A DNA stretch of 44,978 nucleotides. Source: Thermoplasmata archaeon. Lineage in GTDB: Archaea > Thermoplasmatota > Thermoplasmata > Thermoplasmatales > Thermoplasmataceae. The position numbers and the translations under genes are program-made. How positions within the stretch are numbered: position 1 is the stretch's first letter; the number at the start of each line of letters is the position of its first letter. Location: NCBI GenBank assembly GCA_021821635.1, contig JAKACH010000006.1, positions 1-44,978 of the forward strand. The letters are read 5' to 3'. Under the pieces are notes generated by a model that saw only the letters and a program-made list of their open reading frames with translations, had not been told where the DNA came from and did no database searches. This document shows, piece after piece, positions 23,711 to 32,043 of this stretch.

Positions 23711-25174
23711 ATGCCCATCTTTATAGTCAGGTATTCTGAAATAGGGCTTAAAGGGCCAAGGAAGAGATCGGAGATGGAGCGTAGGCTCATGAAGAACATT
23801 ACTGCCGCACTCTCTGATTCTCCTGATATTAGAATATGGAGAGAGAGGGGCAGGATATTCCTGGAGGTGCCGGATACCATAAAACATTTTGTTTTCGAGG
23901 CTCTTGGAACAGTTTTCGGCATAAAGTCCTTCTCGGAATGCACAGTTGTCTCTTTCAGTACTGCAGACGATCTTATCAATGTGGCAAGAGGACATTTTGC
24001 CACTTTTACGGAATCCAGAAGGTTCGCCGTTCGTGCGACCAGGACCGGACATCATGATTTTACATCGATCGATATTGAACGCCGGCTGGGGGAAGCCCTC
24101 CTTCCCGGATCACTGGGCGTAGACCTGGAGAAACCGGATTTCACTGCGAGGCTTGACATCAGGGAAAGAAAGGCATATCTTTATGATTCAATTTTTAAGG
24201 GCGCAGGCGGATTCCCTCTTGGCACCCAGGGAAGGATGGTTTCGCTGGTCTCAGGCGGCATAGACTCGCCTGTGGCTGCATGGATGATGATGAAACGAGG
24301 TTGCATTCAGGACATAGTCTTTTGCTCGCTTGCACCTCCGATCGATACATTCGAGTTCCTGAACAGCGTTGAGCCGCTGATAAGCAGGTGGTCCCATGGA
24401 TCTGATCTGACAATACACATATTCGATGGGAGCCCCATGATCGAAGCGATGGCGCATGGCAATGGATTCGTTCATGCAAATGTAGGTTTTAAGAAATTCC
24501 TTTATGAACTTGCAGGCATCGTGAACACAAGGATAGGCGGTTATGGGATCGTCACTGGTGAATCTGTGGGCCAGGTTTCGTCCCAGACAGCAGAAAATCT
24601 TTCAGCTCTCTCCATGGCAGTAAGAATCCCAATCTACAGGCCGCTGATAGGATTTGACAAGGAAGAAATTGTTGATCTCTCGAGGCGGATAGGGACATTC
24701 CCTGAAACGAGCCTTGGTGAATTCTGCTCCATTTTTTCGGGAAATCCATCGATCTCTATTAAGCCCGAGGATCTCCAGCAGGATGAAGTTCCTGAAAACC
24801 TAATGCATGAAATAGTTCAATCCGAAATAACTGTCAGGAAGGCAGATTTTGGAGCCTATCTGGAAAACATAAGGAAAAGCCTGATCCACGATGAATCCTC
24901 AATGGACGGTGCACTTATCGTCGATCTGAGGTCGGAGGAAAAGTACAGATCCTGGCATCCTGATGGATCAATCCATGTTCCTCTCGCCGAGGTTACGTCG
25001 CTACCGGATAAATACGGGAAAGACAGGACGTACCTTTTCTACTGCAGCAAAGGCCTTATGAGCGCCTATGCAGCATCAAGGCTGAGGTCAATGGGTATAA
25101 ATACAGTATATACGGACGAGGGAAAATTGAAGAAAATGATTGCAGAGAAAAAAACGTCGATAATGAATAAATGA
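23711..25174 (+). CDS. thiI: tRNA 4-thiouridine synthase ThiI with C-terminal rhodanese domain
   Basis: 487 aa from ATG 23711, preceded by GAGGTGA; the track's GTG is two codons upstream. It moves sulfur to uridine 8 of tRNA. Domains: ferredoxin-like and THUMP (about 1-165), then the PP-loop ATPase (VSLVSGGIDSPVAAWMMMKRG), GIVTGESVGQVSSQTAENL, and a C-terminal rhodanese from about 395 (LIVDLRSEEKYRSWHPDGS) with the persulfide Cys in YLFYCSKGLMSAYAA. The fused rhodanese is the Escherichia coli arrangement and is not present in all archaeal ThiI. A second, stand-alone rhodanese lies at 27639. Confidence 0.95.
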   Translation: MPIFIVRYSEIGLKGPRKRSEMERRLMKNITAALSDSPDIRIWRERGRIFLEVPDTIKHFVFEALGTVFGIKSFSECTVVSFSTADDLINVARGHFATFTESRRFAVRATRTGHHDFTSIDIERRLGEALLPGSLGVDLEKPDFTARLDIRERKAYLYDSIFKGAGGFPLGTQGRMVSLVSGGIDSPVAAWMMMKRGCIQDIVFCSLAPPIDTFEFLNSVEPLISRWSHGSDLTIHIFDGSPMIEAMAHGNGFVHANVGFKKFLYELAGIVNTRIGGYGIVTGESVGQVSSQTAENLSALSMAVRIPIYRPLIGFDKEEIVDLSRRIGTFPETSLGEFCSIFSGNPSISIKPEDLQQDEVPENLMHEIVQSEITVRKADFGAYLENIRKSLIHDESSMDGALIVDLRSEEKYRSWHPDGSIHVPLAEVTSLPDKYGKDRTYLFYCSKGLMSAYAASRLRSMGINTVYTDEGKLKKMIAEKKTSIMNK

Positions 25175-25215
25175 TTAAATTGTAAAATTTTAAAAAATTA
25201 TAAAAATAAATAAAA
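25175..25215 (-). terminator. T-rich terminator of the surface-protein gene
   Basis: Read on the minus strand, the spacer is a long T-rich tract with several T4-T6 runs directly after the stop at 25216. Archaeal polymerase terminates at such tracts. On the plus strand it is A-rich and would not stop thiI transcription in the same way. Confidence 0.5.
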
Positions 25216-26988
25216 TTACTGTTTTGTCTTTCTCATCCTGACTGCTACTGCCGAGAGTATTGCAATTACTGCAATTACAGCGCCAAGGACCACAAGATCC
25301 ATGTTCTGTGAGAGGACACCGAGCGGGCTGGTTGTTGCACTGCCGGAATATATCTCAACAGTGTGATTGGAGAAGTGTGGCACATGCAGTATTATCAGCG
25401 ATCCACCGGAAACCTTCATAATTGCAAAAGATGCGTCAATGGTGCTGGTTGCATTTAAGACGCCGTTTACAGTTGTCAGTGACACTACCTGTCCATCGAA
25501 CGAAAGGTGTATTGAGGATCCATTCGATATGACGGTATTTGAGACGTATATGAGGACGTTCGTGCCTTCATGGTGCCCTGCAGCAGCTGAAACATTCAGT
25601 ACAACCTTTCCGTTTGACACTGATGTCACGACCGTCTTTACAGTTGTATTGAATGTTATCGAGACGTTGACGCTTGCAGAGGAGCTACCTGATATCGATA
25701 TTTCTGCAGCAATCCTGCCGTTGTCGATTGCCTTCTGGATCAAAGAGTCTAGTGTGAAGTTCTTTCCCTGCAGTCCTGGAGGTGCGACGAACGAAGCCTG
25801 TGCCAGTCCTGTTGAGTTTATAGTTATTGTACTGTTTGAGACATTGACCGTTGCGTTATGTATGAGCAGATATGCCCTTATTCCATTTCCATGGATAAGT
25901 ATTGCATGAACTCCTGCCTCAACATTGCCGTTAAGATCAAGTGCCTCGTTATCTGTCGCGGTAACATTAGCTGCAACATCTGCATTCATGCTCATGTCAG
26001 TTCCTAGCGTCGTTACTTTAGTTGCATTCAGCCCCGGTGCTAGTGTTAAGTGAAGAGTACCATTGTCAAGCATGAAGTTGCTCTCTATAGCAGGATTGTC
26101 ATGCACCGCAAGTACTGTTGTGTTGTTTCCATATACAAAGAGGCTGCCCAGGAATATTGGCGTGCTTTTTGGCATTGACGGGAACTGGGACTGTGCAAAC
26201 AGTGTGCCGTTTCCAGTCACATAGACAGTGTTGAAGATTGTCTGGTTAATGCTGTTCTCCTTGAATGATGATATGACCCCGGTGGATGCGTTGAGGTTGA
26301 AGCTTGCATACTTTCCAGAGACGTTTCCAGTTGTGCTGTTATAAGTGAAGCTGTTTTCCTTCACATACTTGTAATGTTCCACACTGCTAACAAGTCCACC
26401 GAATGAGATAATTCCTGTGAGCAGGTATCCTGAGGGGGAGTGGAATGATATTGTGGAACTGGTATTCACCGATTGGCCGTTTGAGAACAAGTAGAACTCT
26501 GTTTCGTTGTAGATGAATGAATAAACAGTGCTGTTTAAGCCTGTTGCATATCCTAGATTCATGCCCATGTTTTCCATTGTGTCCTGCATCTGCGTGTTAA
26601 GATCCAGCTTTACCATCGATAGAGTTCCTTTAGGATTCATGGTATAATTCTGGTATGAACCCATATTGTCCGAGAGCATCAGGAAGACATTTTCCTGGCC
26701 GTTCTTCAGAATTGTCGCATTATCTAGCTTTATAGCATACTGTCCAAAGGCGAAGCCAATTGGTGTATTGCTTCCAGCTGATGCAGTTACATGCGAAGCC
26801 AATAGCAGAGGCCCATTTTCGCTTTGATATGAAAGGTCTGTCAGGGTGCTCGTAGTGGCATTAGCCGAGAACACGTAGTTTCCCGAGCTCATCGTAGATG
26901 CCCCTACAGTATCCCCGAAAACCGTCCCGCCAGCCGCGATGAGCAGGAGGGGAATTATAGCCATAGATAGTATGACTTTATAATTCAT
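25216..26988 (-). CDS. Large secreted surface protein with C-terminal membrane anchor
   Basis: 590 aa. An N-terminal signal (VILSMAIIPLLLIAAGGTVFG) and a C-terminal helix (LVVLGAVIAVIAILSAVAV) followed by RMRKTKQ make it a cell-surface protein anchored at the C-terminus. The long exterior region is beta-rich and Ser/Thr/Asn-rich, with many N-x-S/T sequons, as in S-layer-like or adhesin-like archaeal proteins. No enzyme motif or clear repeat was found. A strong leaderless promoter (TATATATAT, 27007-27015) and a 22-bp palindrome lie upstream, which suggests regulated high expression; that is inference. Confidence 0.75.
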   Translation of the reverse strand: MNYKVILSMAIIPLLLIAAGGTVFGDTVGASTMSSGNYVFSANATTSTLTDLSYQSENGPLLLASHVTASAGSNTPIGFAFGQYAIKLDNATILKNGQENVFLMLSDNMGSYQNYTMNPKGTLSMVKLDLNTQMQDTMENMGMNLGYATGLNSTVYSFIYNETEFYLFSNGQSVNTSSTISFHSPSGYLLTGIISFGGLVSSVEHYKYVKENSFTYNSTTGNVSGKYASFNLNASTGVISSFKENSINQTIFNTVYVTGNGTLFAQSQFPSMPKSTPIFLGSLFVYGNNTTVLAVHDNPAIESNFMLDNGTLHLTLAPGLNATKVTTLGTDMSMNADVAANVTATDNEALDLNGNVEAGVHAILIHGNGIRAYLLIHNATVNVSNSTITINSTGLAQASFVAPPGLQGKNFTLDSLIQKAIDNGRIAAEISISGSSSASVNVSITFNTTVKTVVTSVSNGKVVLNVSAAAGHHEGTNVLIYVSNTVISNGSSIHLSFDGQVVSLTTVNGVLNATSTIDASFAIMKVSGGSLIILHVPHFSNHTVEIYSGSATTSPLGVLSQNMDLVVLGAVIAVIAILSAVAVRMRKTKQ

Positions 26989-27006
26989 GCTTGGCTCATT
27001 TCAAAG

Positions 27007-27015
27007 TATATATAT
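27007..27015 (-). promoter_or_regulatory. TATA box of the surface-protein gene
   Basis: tatatatat is centred 23 bp before ATG 26988 on the minus strand, with no ribosome binding site, giving a leaderless transcript. Confidence 0.6.
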
Positions 27016-27021
27016 CGATGT

Positions 27022-27043
27022 ATTGGTGCAATATTGTACCAAT
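27022..27043. promoter_or_regulatory. 22-bp near-perfect palindrome next to the surface-protein TATA box
   Basis: ATTGGTGCAATATTGTACCAAT pairs at 20 of 22 positions (one mismatched pair) with no loop, so it suits a dimeric DNA-binding protein more than an RNA hairpin. It lies 6 bp upstream of the TATA box and just after the stop of the LOG-like gene. Confidence 0.5.
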
Positions 27044-27045
27044 AA

Positions 27046-27555
27046 TCAGCCTTCAAAGTTTGTCTCGCTAACAAAGTTTTTCCTGAATTCTGCTGCATAT
27101 TTCTTCGCTTTCGCAACCGCTTCTTCAGGTTCGGCGCATCTGATGAAGTGGCCATTCTGGTGACCGACGTTCTCATAGACCACATCTCCAAGTGCAAGAA
27201 CCGTCCTGCCTGATGAAAGCGCAAAATAGAGTTCACTCATCGTTCCGCTGGCTCCATCTATCGCAATCACGACCTCTCCACCGCGGATCACGAGAAAATT
27301 CCTGGCGAATCCAATTCCTGTGGGTATCTTGATCGTTAGGAAATCGTTTCCCTGCTTCACTGTCTCACCGGGAAGCAAGCCTACCGATATGCCGCCCTCT
27401 TCACCCGCTCCCTTGGCTACTGCCTCCATTACTCCTGTCAGGCCACCGCATATCACAATTGCCTTTTCCCTTGCAAGCAGTTTTCCTGTCTCATATGCCA
27501 TTTCATAATGCTTCCGGTCGGGATGGCTCCCGCCGATAACAGAAACGTTGAACAC
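27046..27555 (-). CDS. LOG-like Rossmann-fold nucleotide-binding protein (TIGR00725 type)
   Basis: 169 aa. It begins with VIGGSHPD, then AIVICGGLTGVMEAVAKGAGEEGGISVGLLPG and VIAIDGASGTMSEL, the TIGR00725 version of the lysine-decarboxylase-like (LOG) family. True LOG enzymes carry PGGxGTxxE and release bases from nucleoside monophosphates; here the motif is DGASGTMSE, with the Glu kept. Nucleotide hydrolase or molybdenum-cofactor-carrier-like roles are suggested for relatives; none is proven for this subgroup. Divergent from the rhodanese gene over an 83-bp spacer; the surface-protein gene follows on the same strand after a palindrome. Confidence 0.8.
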   Translation of the reverse strand: MFNVSVIGGSHPDRKHYEMAYETGKLLAREKAIVICGGLTGVMEAVAKGAGEEGGISVGLLPGETVKQGNDFLTIKIPTGIGFARNFLVIRGGEVVIAIDGASGTMSELYFALSSGRTVLALGDVVYENVGHQNGHFIRCAEPEEAVAKAKKYAAEFRKNFVSETNFEG

Positions 27556-27638
27556 TTCTCCCTCATGTCAGCAGGCAATATAGATTCTTACCGCTTTTTT
27601 GTCGCAAATTTGGCTGATTAAAGAATTATTAACGAATA

Positions 27639-28028
27639 ATGCTTACACCAGAAGCAAAAACCATGATTCAGAGCAAGGTCGACCAGTTGAAGCCATCCGA
27701 GGTCCAGATGATGATAGATGAAAGCCCTGACTCGGTAGCCATCATCGACGTCAGGGAGCCTTGGGAGTATGCAAGCGATACCGGGCATGTAATAGGCTCA
27801 CGACTGATACCGATGAACGAAATCCCGGAGAATCTTGAAGAGCTGAAAGAACTCAGTGCAAGCAGGAAACTTGGCATAATATGCAACAGCGGCCAGAGAA
27901 GTTACTATACTGCAGCATTCCTCAAGCAGAACGGAATCACCAATGTCTTCAATATCGATGGCGGCATCATAAAGTGGATTCTTTCGGGTCTTGAGGTTGA
28001 ATATGGATCAGGAACGGATGGAAAATAA
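27639..28028 (+). CDS. Single-domain rhodanese-like sulfurtransferase
   Basis: 129 aa. The rhodanese fold is complete: MIDESPDSVAIIDVREPWEY, GHVIGSRLIPMNEIP, and the active-site loop GIICNSGQRSYYTAAFL, with the persulfide Cys in CNSGQRS. A 35-residue N-terminal helical part precedes the domain. Such proteins carry sulfane sulfur to acceptors; with ThiI in the same region it could supply sulfur for tRNA thiolation, but no direct link is shown. Its 3' end overlaps the glycerate kinase start, so both are translated from one mRNA. Confidence 0.88.
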   Translation: MLTPEAKTMIQSKVDQLKPSEVQMMIDESPDSVAIIDVREPWEYASDTGHVIGSRLIPMNEIPENLEELKELSASRKLGIICNSGQRSYYTAAFLKQNGITNVFNIDGGIIKWILSGLEVEYGSGTDGK

Positions 28029-29322
28029 ATTTATAATCAATTTTAGCCAGATAGCAACTAACAACCGCCGAAAGGCTGCGCTTGGTTATCTTTCACGCGC
28101 AATGCATGATCTCGATCCAGTGGTTGTTATAAAGCGCCACCGAAGCCAGATTCTGTCCTCTCTTGGTAGTGACGGGAAAGCCACCGTTCTTGGCTTTGGC
28201 AAAGCCGCAGTCAAGATGTGCTCCGGAATTCAAAGCATTCTTGGGGATCGGATTTCAGCAGGCGCAGTAATCATACCTGAAGATGATGTCGCCACTGCCG
28301 ATCTGGCTAACGTTGAGATTCTCCACGGCACTCACCCTTATGCCACTGCCTTGAGCGAGGTTTCTTCGAGGCGCCTGGTCGATATAGCAGAACATTCTCC
28401 CGATGAACATATCATATTCCTCATATCAGGAGGCGGTTCCGCAATATTTGAGATACCTGCGGAACCTTTCAAGATAGAGCAGATCAGTGCAGTGGGAAAA
28501 TGCATGATGAACAATGGAGCGGACATAAATGAGCTGAATTGCGTCAGGTTTGCGATGTCTGATGTCAAAGGCGGAAAACTTGCCACCAGGCTGAAAGGCC
28601 GGAAGATTCTAGCCCTGTACGTATCTGATGTGCCTTATGATGATCTTTCTTACATAGCCTCTGGACCCCTGATCAGTGGTCCTGGAAGCTGTGATCCAAT
28701 GTCGGTTATTAGTAAGACAGGATGCTCTGAGATTCTGGGAGACGCCGTAAAGCTATCCTACAAACCGCCAGCACCCGCGGCAGATCTGAGTAACCTGCTT
28801 ATCCTGAGGAACTATGACTTCGTATCCTTGATCGCAGGAATGCTGAGATCGGAACGCGAAGAGGTGGTTGATCTTGGATCTAATATGAGCGGAGACGTGG
28901 TGGATTTTGTGCAGCAGCTCGTGGGAATGGTGAGAAGCATGGGGGCTATCAGGAACCGCGGTTTCTGGTTTGTCGGAGGTGGAGAAACTACTGTCAGGGT
29001 CCATGGAAAGGGAAAGGGCGGCAGGAGCCAGGCGGCAGCTTTGCACTTTCTCCTGAATATGAAAGACGAAGAGGATTTTCTGTTCATCGCAGCAGGAACA
29101 GATGGGATTGACGGCCAGAGCCCCGCCATGGGAGCAATAGTGGACAGTGAGACAAAATCGATTGTCAGCAGTGAAAGTATCATGGAGTATCTGAAAAATG
29201 ATGATAGTTACACGCTTCTTTCAACGATCGGATCGGCGATCTTGACCGGTAGGACTGGAAATAACGTATCCGACATATTTTTTGGCTATTATTCGCGGAA
29301 AAGGAAAAAAGAGGTGGATTGA
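28018..29322 (+). CDS. Glycerate 2-kinase (MOFRL family)
   Basis: 434 aa. It phosphorylates D-glycerate to 2-phosphoglycerate, the exit step of the non-phosphorylative Entner-Doudoroff pathway used by Thermoplasmatales. Marks: TVLGFGKAAVKMCSGI, HGTHPYATALSEVSSRRLV, FLISGGGSAIFEIPAEPF, CVRFAMSDVKGGKLA, YVSDVPYDDLSYIASGP, and the C-terminal MOFRL region (WFVGGGETTVRVHGKGKGGRSQ, FIAAGTDGIDGQSPAMGA). ATG 28018, after AGGA and overlapping the rhodanese stop, is my choice; ATG 28003 and the track start 27991 are also in frame. TrmI follows after 1 bp. Confidence 0.92.
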   Translation: MENKFIINFSQIATNNRRKAALGYLSRAMHDLDPVVVIKRHRSQILSSLGSDGKATVLGFGKAAVKMCSGIQSILGDRISAGAVIIPEDDVATADLANVEILHGTHPYATALSEVSSRRLVDIAEHSPDEHIIFLISGGGSAIFEIPAEPFKIEQISAVGKCMMNNGADINELNCVRFAMSDVKGGKLATRLKGRKILALYVSDVPYDDLSYIASGPLISGPGSCDPMSVISKTGCSEILGDAVKLSYKPPAPAADLSNLLILRNYDFVSLIAGMLRSEREEVVDLGSNMSGDVVDFVQQLVGMVRSMGAIRNRGFWFVGGGETTVRVHGKGKGGRSQAAALHFLLNMKDEEDFLFIAAGTDGIDGQSPAMGAIVDSETKSIVSSESIMEYLKNDDSYTLLSTIGSAILTGRTGNNVSDIFFGYYSRKRKKEVD

Positions 29323-29323
29323 A

Positions 29324-30085
29324 GTGAGAATAGTTCTCTTCAGGGATGCAATTGGCATTCTTGACAATGCCTCCATGGTCCTTACGCTCAAAGGCGAAAG
29401 CTACAGGCTGAGCGCCAATGCATCGGTAAGCTATGGAGATACAATAAGGATCAATGGAAAAGAGGGGATAGTAACCGAGTTCAATCCTTCCCTGTATTCG
29501 CCTGCGGTAAGCAAGACCACGCAGACAATCAAACCGGCCGACTACTCCTACATGATTGCCATGTCAGGCATAAGATCCGGAAGCACAGTCCTTGAATCAG
29601 GCGTAGGCAGCGGACAGCTGAGCATTGCCATCCTCTGGATTATCGGCAGGGAAGGCAGGCTTGTGAGCGTGGATACGAGTGAGAAGAATATCGATGCAAG
29701 CAGGAACAATATAAAGAAGTTTCTCGGCACTGAGAACTGGTCCCCGGTTGTAGGTGACATAAGATCTTATTCTACGGATGAGACTTTTGACTCTGTTTTT
29801 CTCGATATACCGGACCCGTGGAACTGCGCCCAGTCGCTGAAAGGAATCATGAAGCCCAGATCCTCCATGGTGACATATTCGCCTAACTTCAACCAGACCG
29901 AGAAGACCGTTCTGGCAATGGAGAGCAACGGGTTCTATCATGTTGAGACATGCGAGATCCTGAAGCGTGATCTTCTTGTGAGGGAGGGGCGGACAAGGCC
30001 CTCCAGCGAGATGCTTTCACACACGGCATTCCTCAGTATTTTCTATAAGAGATCCGGTTTTTCATTTACAGCCGGGAAAGTTTAG
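29324..30085 (+). CDS. trmI: tRNA (adenine-N1)-methyltransferase TrmI
   Basis: 253 aa from GTG 29324, preceded by GAGGTGG; the track start at 29282 lies inside the glycerate kinase gene. It makes 1-methyladenosine in the T-loop (A57/A58 in archaea) using S-adenosylmethionine. An N-terminal beta domain is followed by the Rossmann domain: SGIRSGSTVLESGVGSGQLSIAIL (SAM loop), VSVDTSEKNIDASRNNI, and FLDIPDPWNCA (catalytic region with DxPxPW). The normal archaeal length is about 250 aa. It forms a tail-coupled unit with rhodanese and glycerate kinase. Its last 20 bp overlap a convergent MFS gene. Confidence 0.93.
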   Translation: MRIVLFRDAIGILDNASMVLTLKGESYRLSANASVSYGDTIRINGKEGIVTEFNPSLYSPAVSKTTQTIKPADYSYMIAMSGIRSGSTVLESGVGSGQLSIAILWIIGREGRLVSVDTSEKNIDASRNNIKKFLGTENWSPVVGDIRSYSTDETFDSVFLDIPDPWNCAQSLKGIMKPRSSMVTYSPNFNQTEKTVLAMESNGFYHVETCEILKRDLLVREGRTRPSSEMLSHTAFLSIFYKRSGFSFTAGKV

Positions 30086-31262
30086 TCTCCACCGGAGAAG
30101 AGCCGCTTCCAGATCTTCTCCTGGCCGGCGGAATGAACACAAGAAACATGAATGCGAGTGAGACGATTCCTATTACATTCCACGCTGCAAAAAATCCTGC
30201 GGAACTGCTTACGATGCTGAAAATTGAGGGCCAGATAGAGCCTGGTATCTCCTGGGCTGCGTTTACCACCGATAGGGACGAGGTTGTCTGTGCCTTCTCC
30301 TTCATTGATCTTGTTATTATTATATAGATGGCGGAGAATCCTTGCACTGTGACAGCTCCCAGAATGCTGACGATTGCATATATCGCATAGATGTTGGTGA
30401 AGAACGCAAGCGCGATCATCAGGATTGATGTTAGCGTGGTTGTGAGGATGAAGAAGACCTTCACGTTCCTGAATTTTCCTATCATCAGGCCGCCGATAAT
30501 ACCGCCTACGAATCCAAAAACCAGGAAGAGTGTGCCGGATATTGAAGCCAGGCCACTTGATATGCCAAGCGCCCTCTCCATGTAGTATACGACAATCTGC
30601 GCAGCCACGTTCTCTGAGATTACGCTTGCGGTTCCTGCAATTGCATATATCCACAATCCTCGATTCAGAAGAACGCTGATCAGGTTTCTTGTTGGCGTGA
30701 GCTGTATCTTTTCCTCGTCCACTTCCCTGAGGGCAATAAAATAAACTATGGCCGCTGCAATCGTTATTAATCCTGCCACGAGGAAGCCAGTCCTGAAGTT
30801 GTAGAGCCTGTCGATTACCTCCCATCCAGCAATACCGACGCCTGCACCAAGATTGAATGAGCCGTTGAAGAAGTTAACATGAAAATTGTATGTGCTGTCG
30901 GAGGTTGCTGATCTCAGGGTACCTATCGCAGGCGAAAAGAACATCGCAGAGAAAATTCCTGCAAAAAAACGTGTACCGGCAAGGACGGAATATGTCGGCG
31001 ATGCCGCCGATACCAGCGATGCAATTCCCAGGCCAAGTATCCCAATGGTTGCGGTGTTCCTGTTTCCAATCTTTGTTGATATGTACCCTGCAGGAATCTG
31101 GAATATTCCCACGCCGATGTAGAAGACTGTCAGGAGAAGCCCCAGCTGAACCTGCGTAAGCGAAAACGCTTTCTGCACGTAGATGAGCCCCGGAGAGATG
31201 TCGTACCAGTTCATCGCGTAAATGGCACGGGTGGTATGTATAACCGAGGGCTTTACATTCAT
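30066..31262 (-). CDS. MFS transporter
   Basis: 398 aa with about 12 transmembrane helices. Visible: the helix 1-2 region LSLTQ-type loop (KAFSLTQVQLGLLLTVFYIG), IFQIPAGYISTKIGNRNT (MFS signature loop between helices 2 and 3), and the central basic linker LREVDEEKIQLTPTRN. It resembles sugar-phosphate/anion or organic-acid symporters of the MFS superfamily, but the substrate is unknown. ATG 31262 is 26 bp from a TATA-like CTTTTTATC. A perfect 16-bp palindrome lies between that box and the start and is a good repressor site. The 3' end overlaps trmI by 20 bp. Confidence 0.88.
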   Translation of the reverse strand: MNVKPSVIHTTRAIYAMNWYDISPGLIYVQKAFSLTQVQLGLLLTVFYIGVGIFQIPAGYISTKIGNRNTATIGILGLGIASLVSAASPTYSVLAGTRFFAGIFSAMFFSPAIGTLRSATSDSTYNFHVNFFNGSFNLGAGVGIAGWEVIDRLYNFRTGFLVAGLITIAAAIVYFIALREVDEEKIQLTPTRNLISVLLNRGLWIYAIAGTASVISENVAAQIVVYYMERALGISSGLASISGTLFLVFGFVGGIIGGLMIGKFRNVKVFFILTTTLTSILMIALAFFTNIYAIYAIVSILGAVTVQGFSAIYIIITRSMKEKAQTTSSLSVVNAAQEIPGSIWPSIFSIVSSSAGFFAAWNVIGIVSLAFMFLVFIPPARRRSGSGSSPVETKLSRL

Positions 31263-31268
31263 CTGGAG

Positions 31269-31284
31269 CGTGATTTAAATCACG
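31269..31284. promoter_or_regulatory. Perfect 16-bp palindrome, operator candidate for the MFS gene
   Basis: CGTGATTTAAATCACG is perfectly symmetric and lies 7-22 bp before the MFS start codon, between the TATA-like box and the expected transcript start. A protein bound here would block initiation. Confidence 0.55.
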
Positions 31285-31399
31285 ATAAAAAGACTATCTC
31301 GTCTGATCCCGTCGTGCAAATGGCAGGAGACCGGCTATGTTTGGCTCGTGCCTCCAGCGATCCGTCGTTCTGTTTTACTCTTCATTATCCGACAGGAGA

Positions 31400-31906
31400 T
31401 TACTTCCTGATCTCAGATATCCTGATCAACGGTACCAGTGAGATATTATTCTGTGCAAGGGCTTCCATGGCTCCTTCCTCCCGATCGACAACGCATATTA
31501 CCCTTTCTGGTTTCAGGCCGGCATCTGCAAGCATTTTTGCAGCCCTAAGCACAGAGCCGCCTGTCGTAACAACATCCTCGATGATGTCAACTGTGCTCCC
31601 CGGGGGTGTCTTGCCTATGAGAAGGGATTTAGTTCCATGCTCCCTCTCTTTTCTTATGATAATGTATGGCTTGTGCACCAGCATTGATACAGCAACAAGG
31701 AGAGGTACCGCACCTAGCTCGACTCCCGCGACAATATCAGATTGGACCTTCTCGGCAAGGAGCTCAGCAGTTTCCCTCAGGAGATCCGGTGCTGTCATGC
31801 ACTCCTTTATGTCCACGTAGAAATTTGACTGCTTTCCTGATGTCAGCGTAAATGTTCCGTACTTGATTGCTCCTTTTTCAACAAGCTCGTCTCGAAGCAT
31901 AGTCAT
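31400..31906 (-). CDS. pyrE: Orotate phosphoribosyltransferase
   Basis: 168 aa from ATG 31906; the track's TTG start adds 15 residues that overlap a TATA-like attaaag at the right distance. It joins orotate to PRPP to form OMP. Motifs: FTLTSGKQSNFYVDIKECM (substrate loop), VAGVELGAVPLLVAVSM, IIRKEREHGTKSLLIG (catalytic flexible loop with Lys/His), and the PRPP-binding VDIIEDVVTTGGSVLRAA. Divergent from ftsZ. Together with pyrF downstream of ftsZ, the last two steps of UMP synthesis flank the cell-division gene. Confidence 0.96.
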   Translation of the reverse strand: MTMLRDELVEKGAIKYGTFTLTSGKQSNFYVDIKECMTAPDLLRETAELLAEKVQSDIVAGVELGAVPLLVAVSMLVHKPYIIIRKEREHGTKSLLIGKTPPGSTVDIIEDVVTTGGSVLRAAKMLADAGLKPERVICVVDREEGAMEALAQNNISLVPLIRISEIRK

Positions 31907-32010
31907 TGATAGAATATTCAGCTTTAATCCTTGCCTTGATATGTCCGACAATATTTGAGCGCTTTAGATGCTCAACAATAGGGAAATGCGTCCTATTTGC
32001 CAGAACAAAG

Positions 32011-32020
32011 TATATATATT
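32011..32020 (+). promoter_or_regulatory. TATA box of ftsZ
   Basis: tatatatatt is centred about 29 bp before ATG 32044, which gives a leaderless or nearly leaderless ftsZ mRNA. Confidence 0.6.
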
Positions 32021-32043
32021 ACCTTAGTAATAGTGTCAGACGT

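Noticed and set aside
25367-25909. 180-aa plus-strand ORF opposite the surface-protein gene
   Set aside because: Antisense reading of a Ser/Thr/Val-rich gene commonly gives long open frames; no start signal or family.
30082-30825. 247-aa minus-strand ORF inside the MFS gene
   Set aside because: It is a shadow frame of the MFS transporter with His/Cys/Arg-rich random-looking composition and no hydrophobic pattern.
31941-31952. 12-nt match (atgtccgacaat) between the pyrE promoter region and the subterminal IS palindrome
   Set aside because: The match is too short, the flanks do not continue the similarity, and no second IS end is nearby, so chance is likely.
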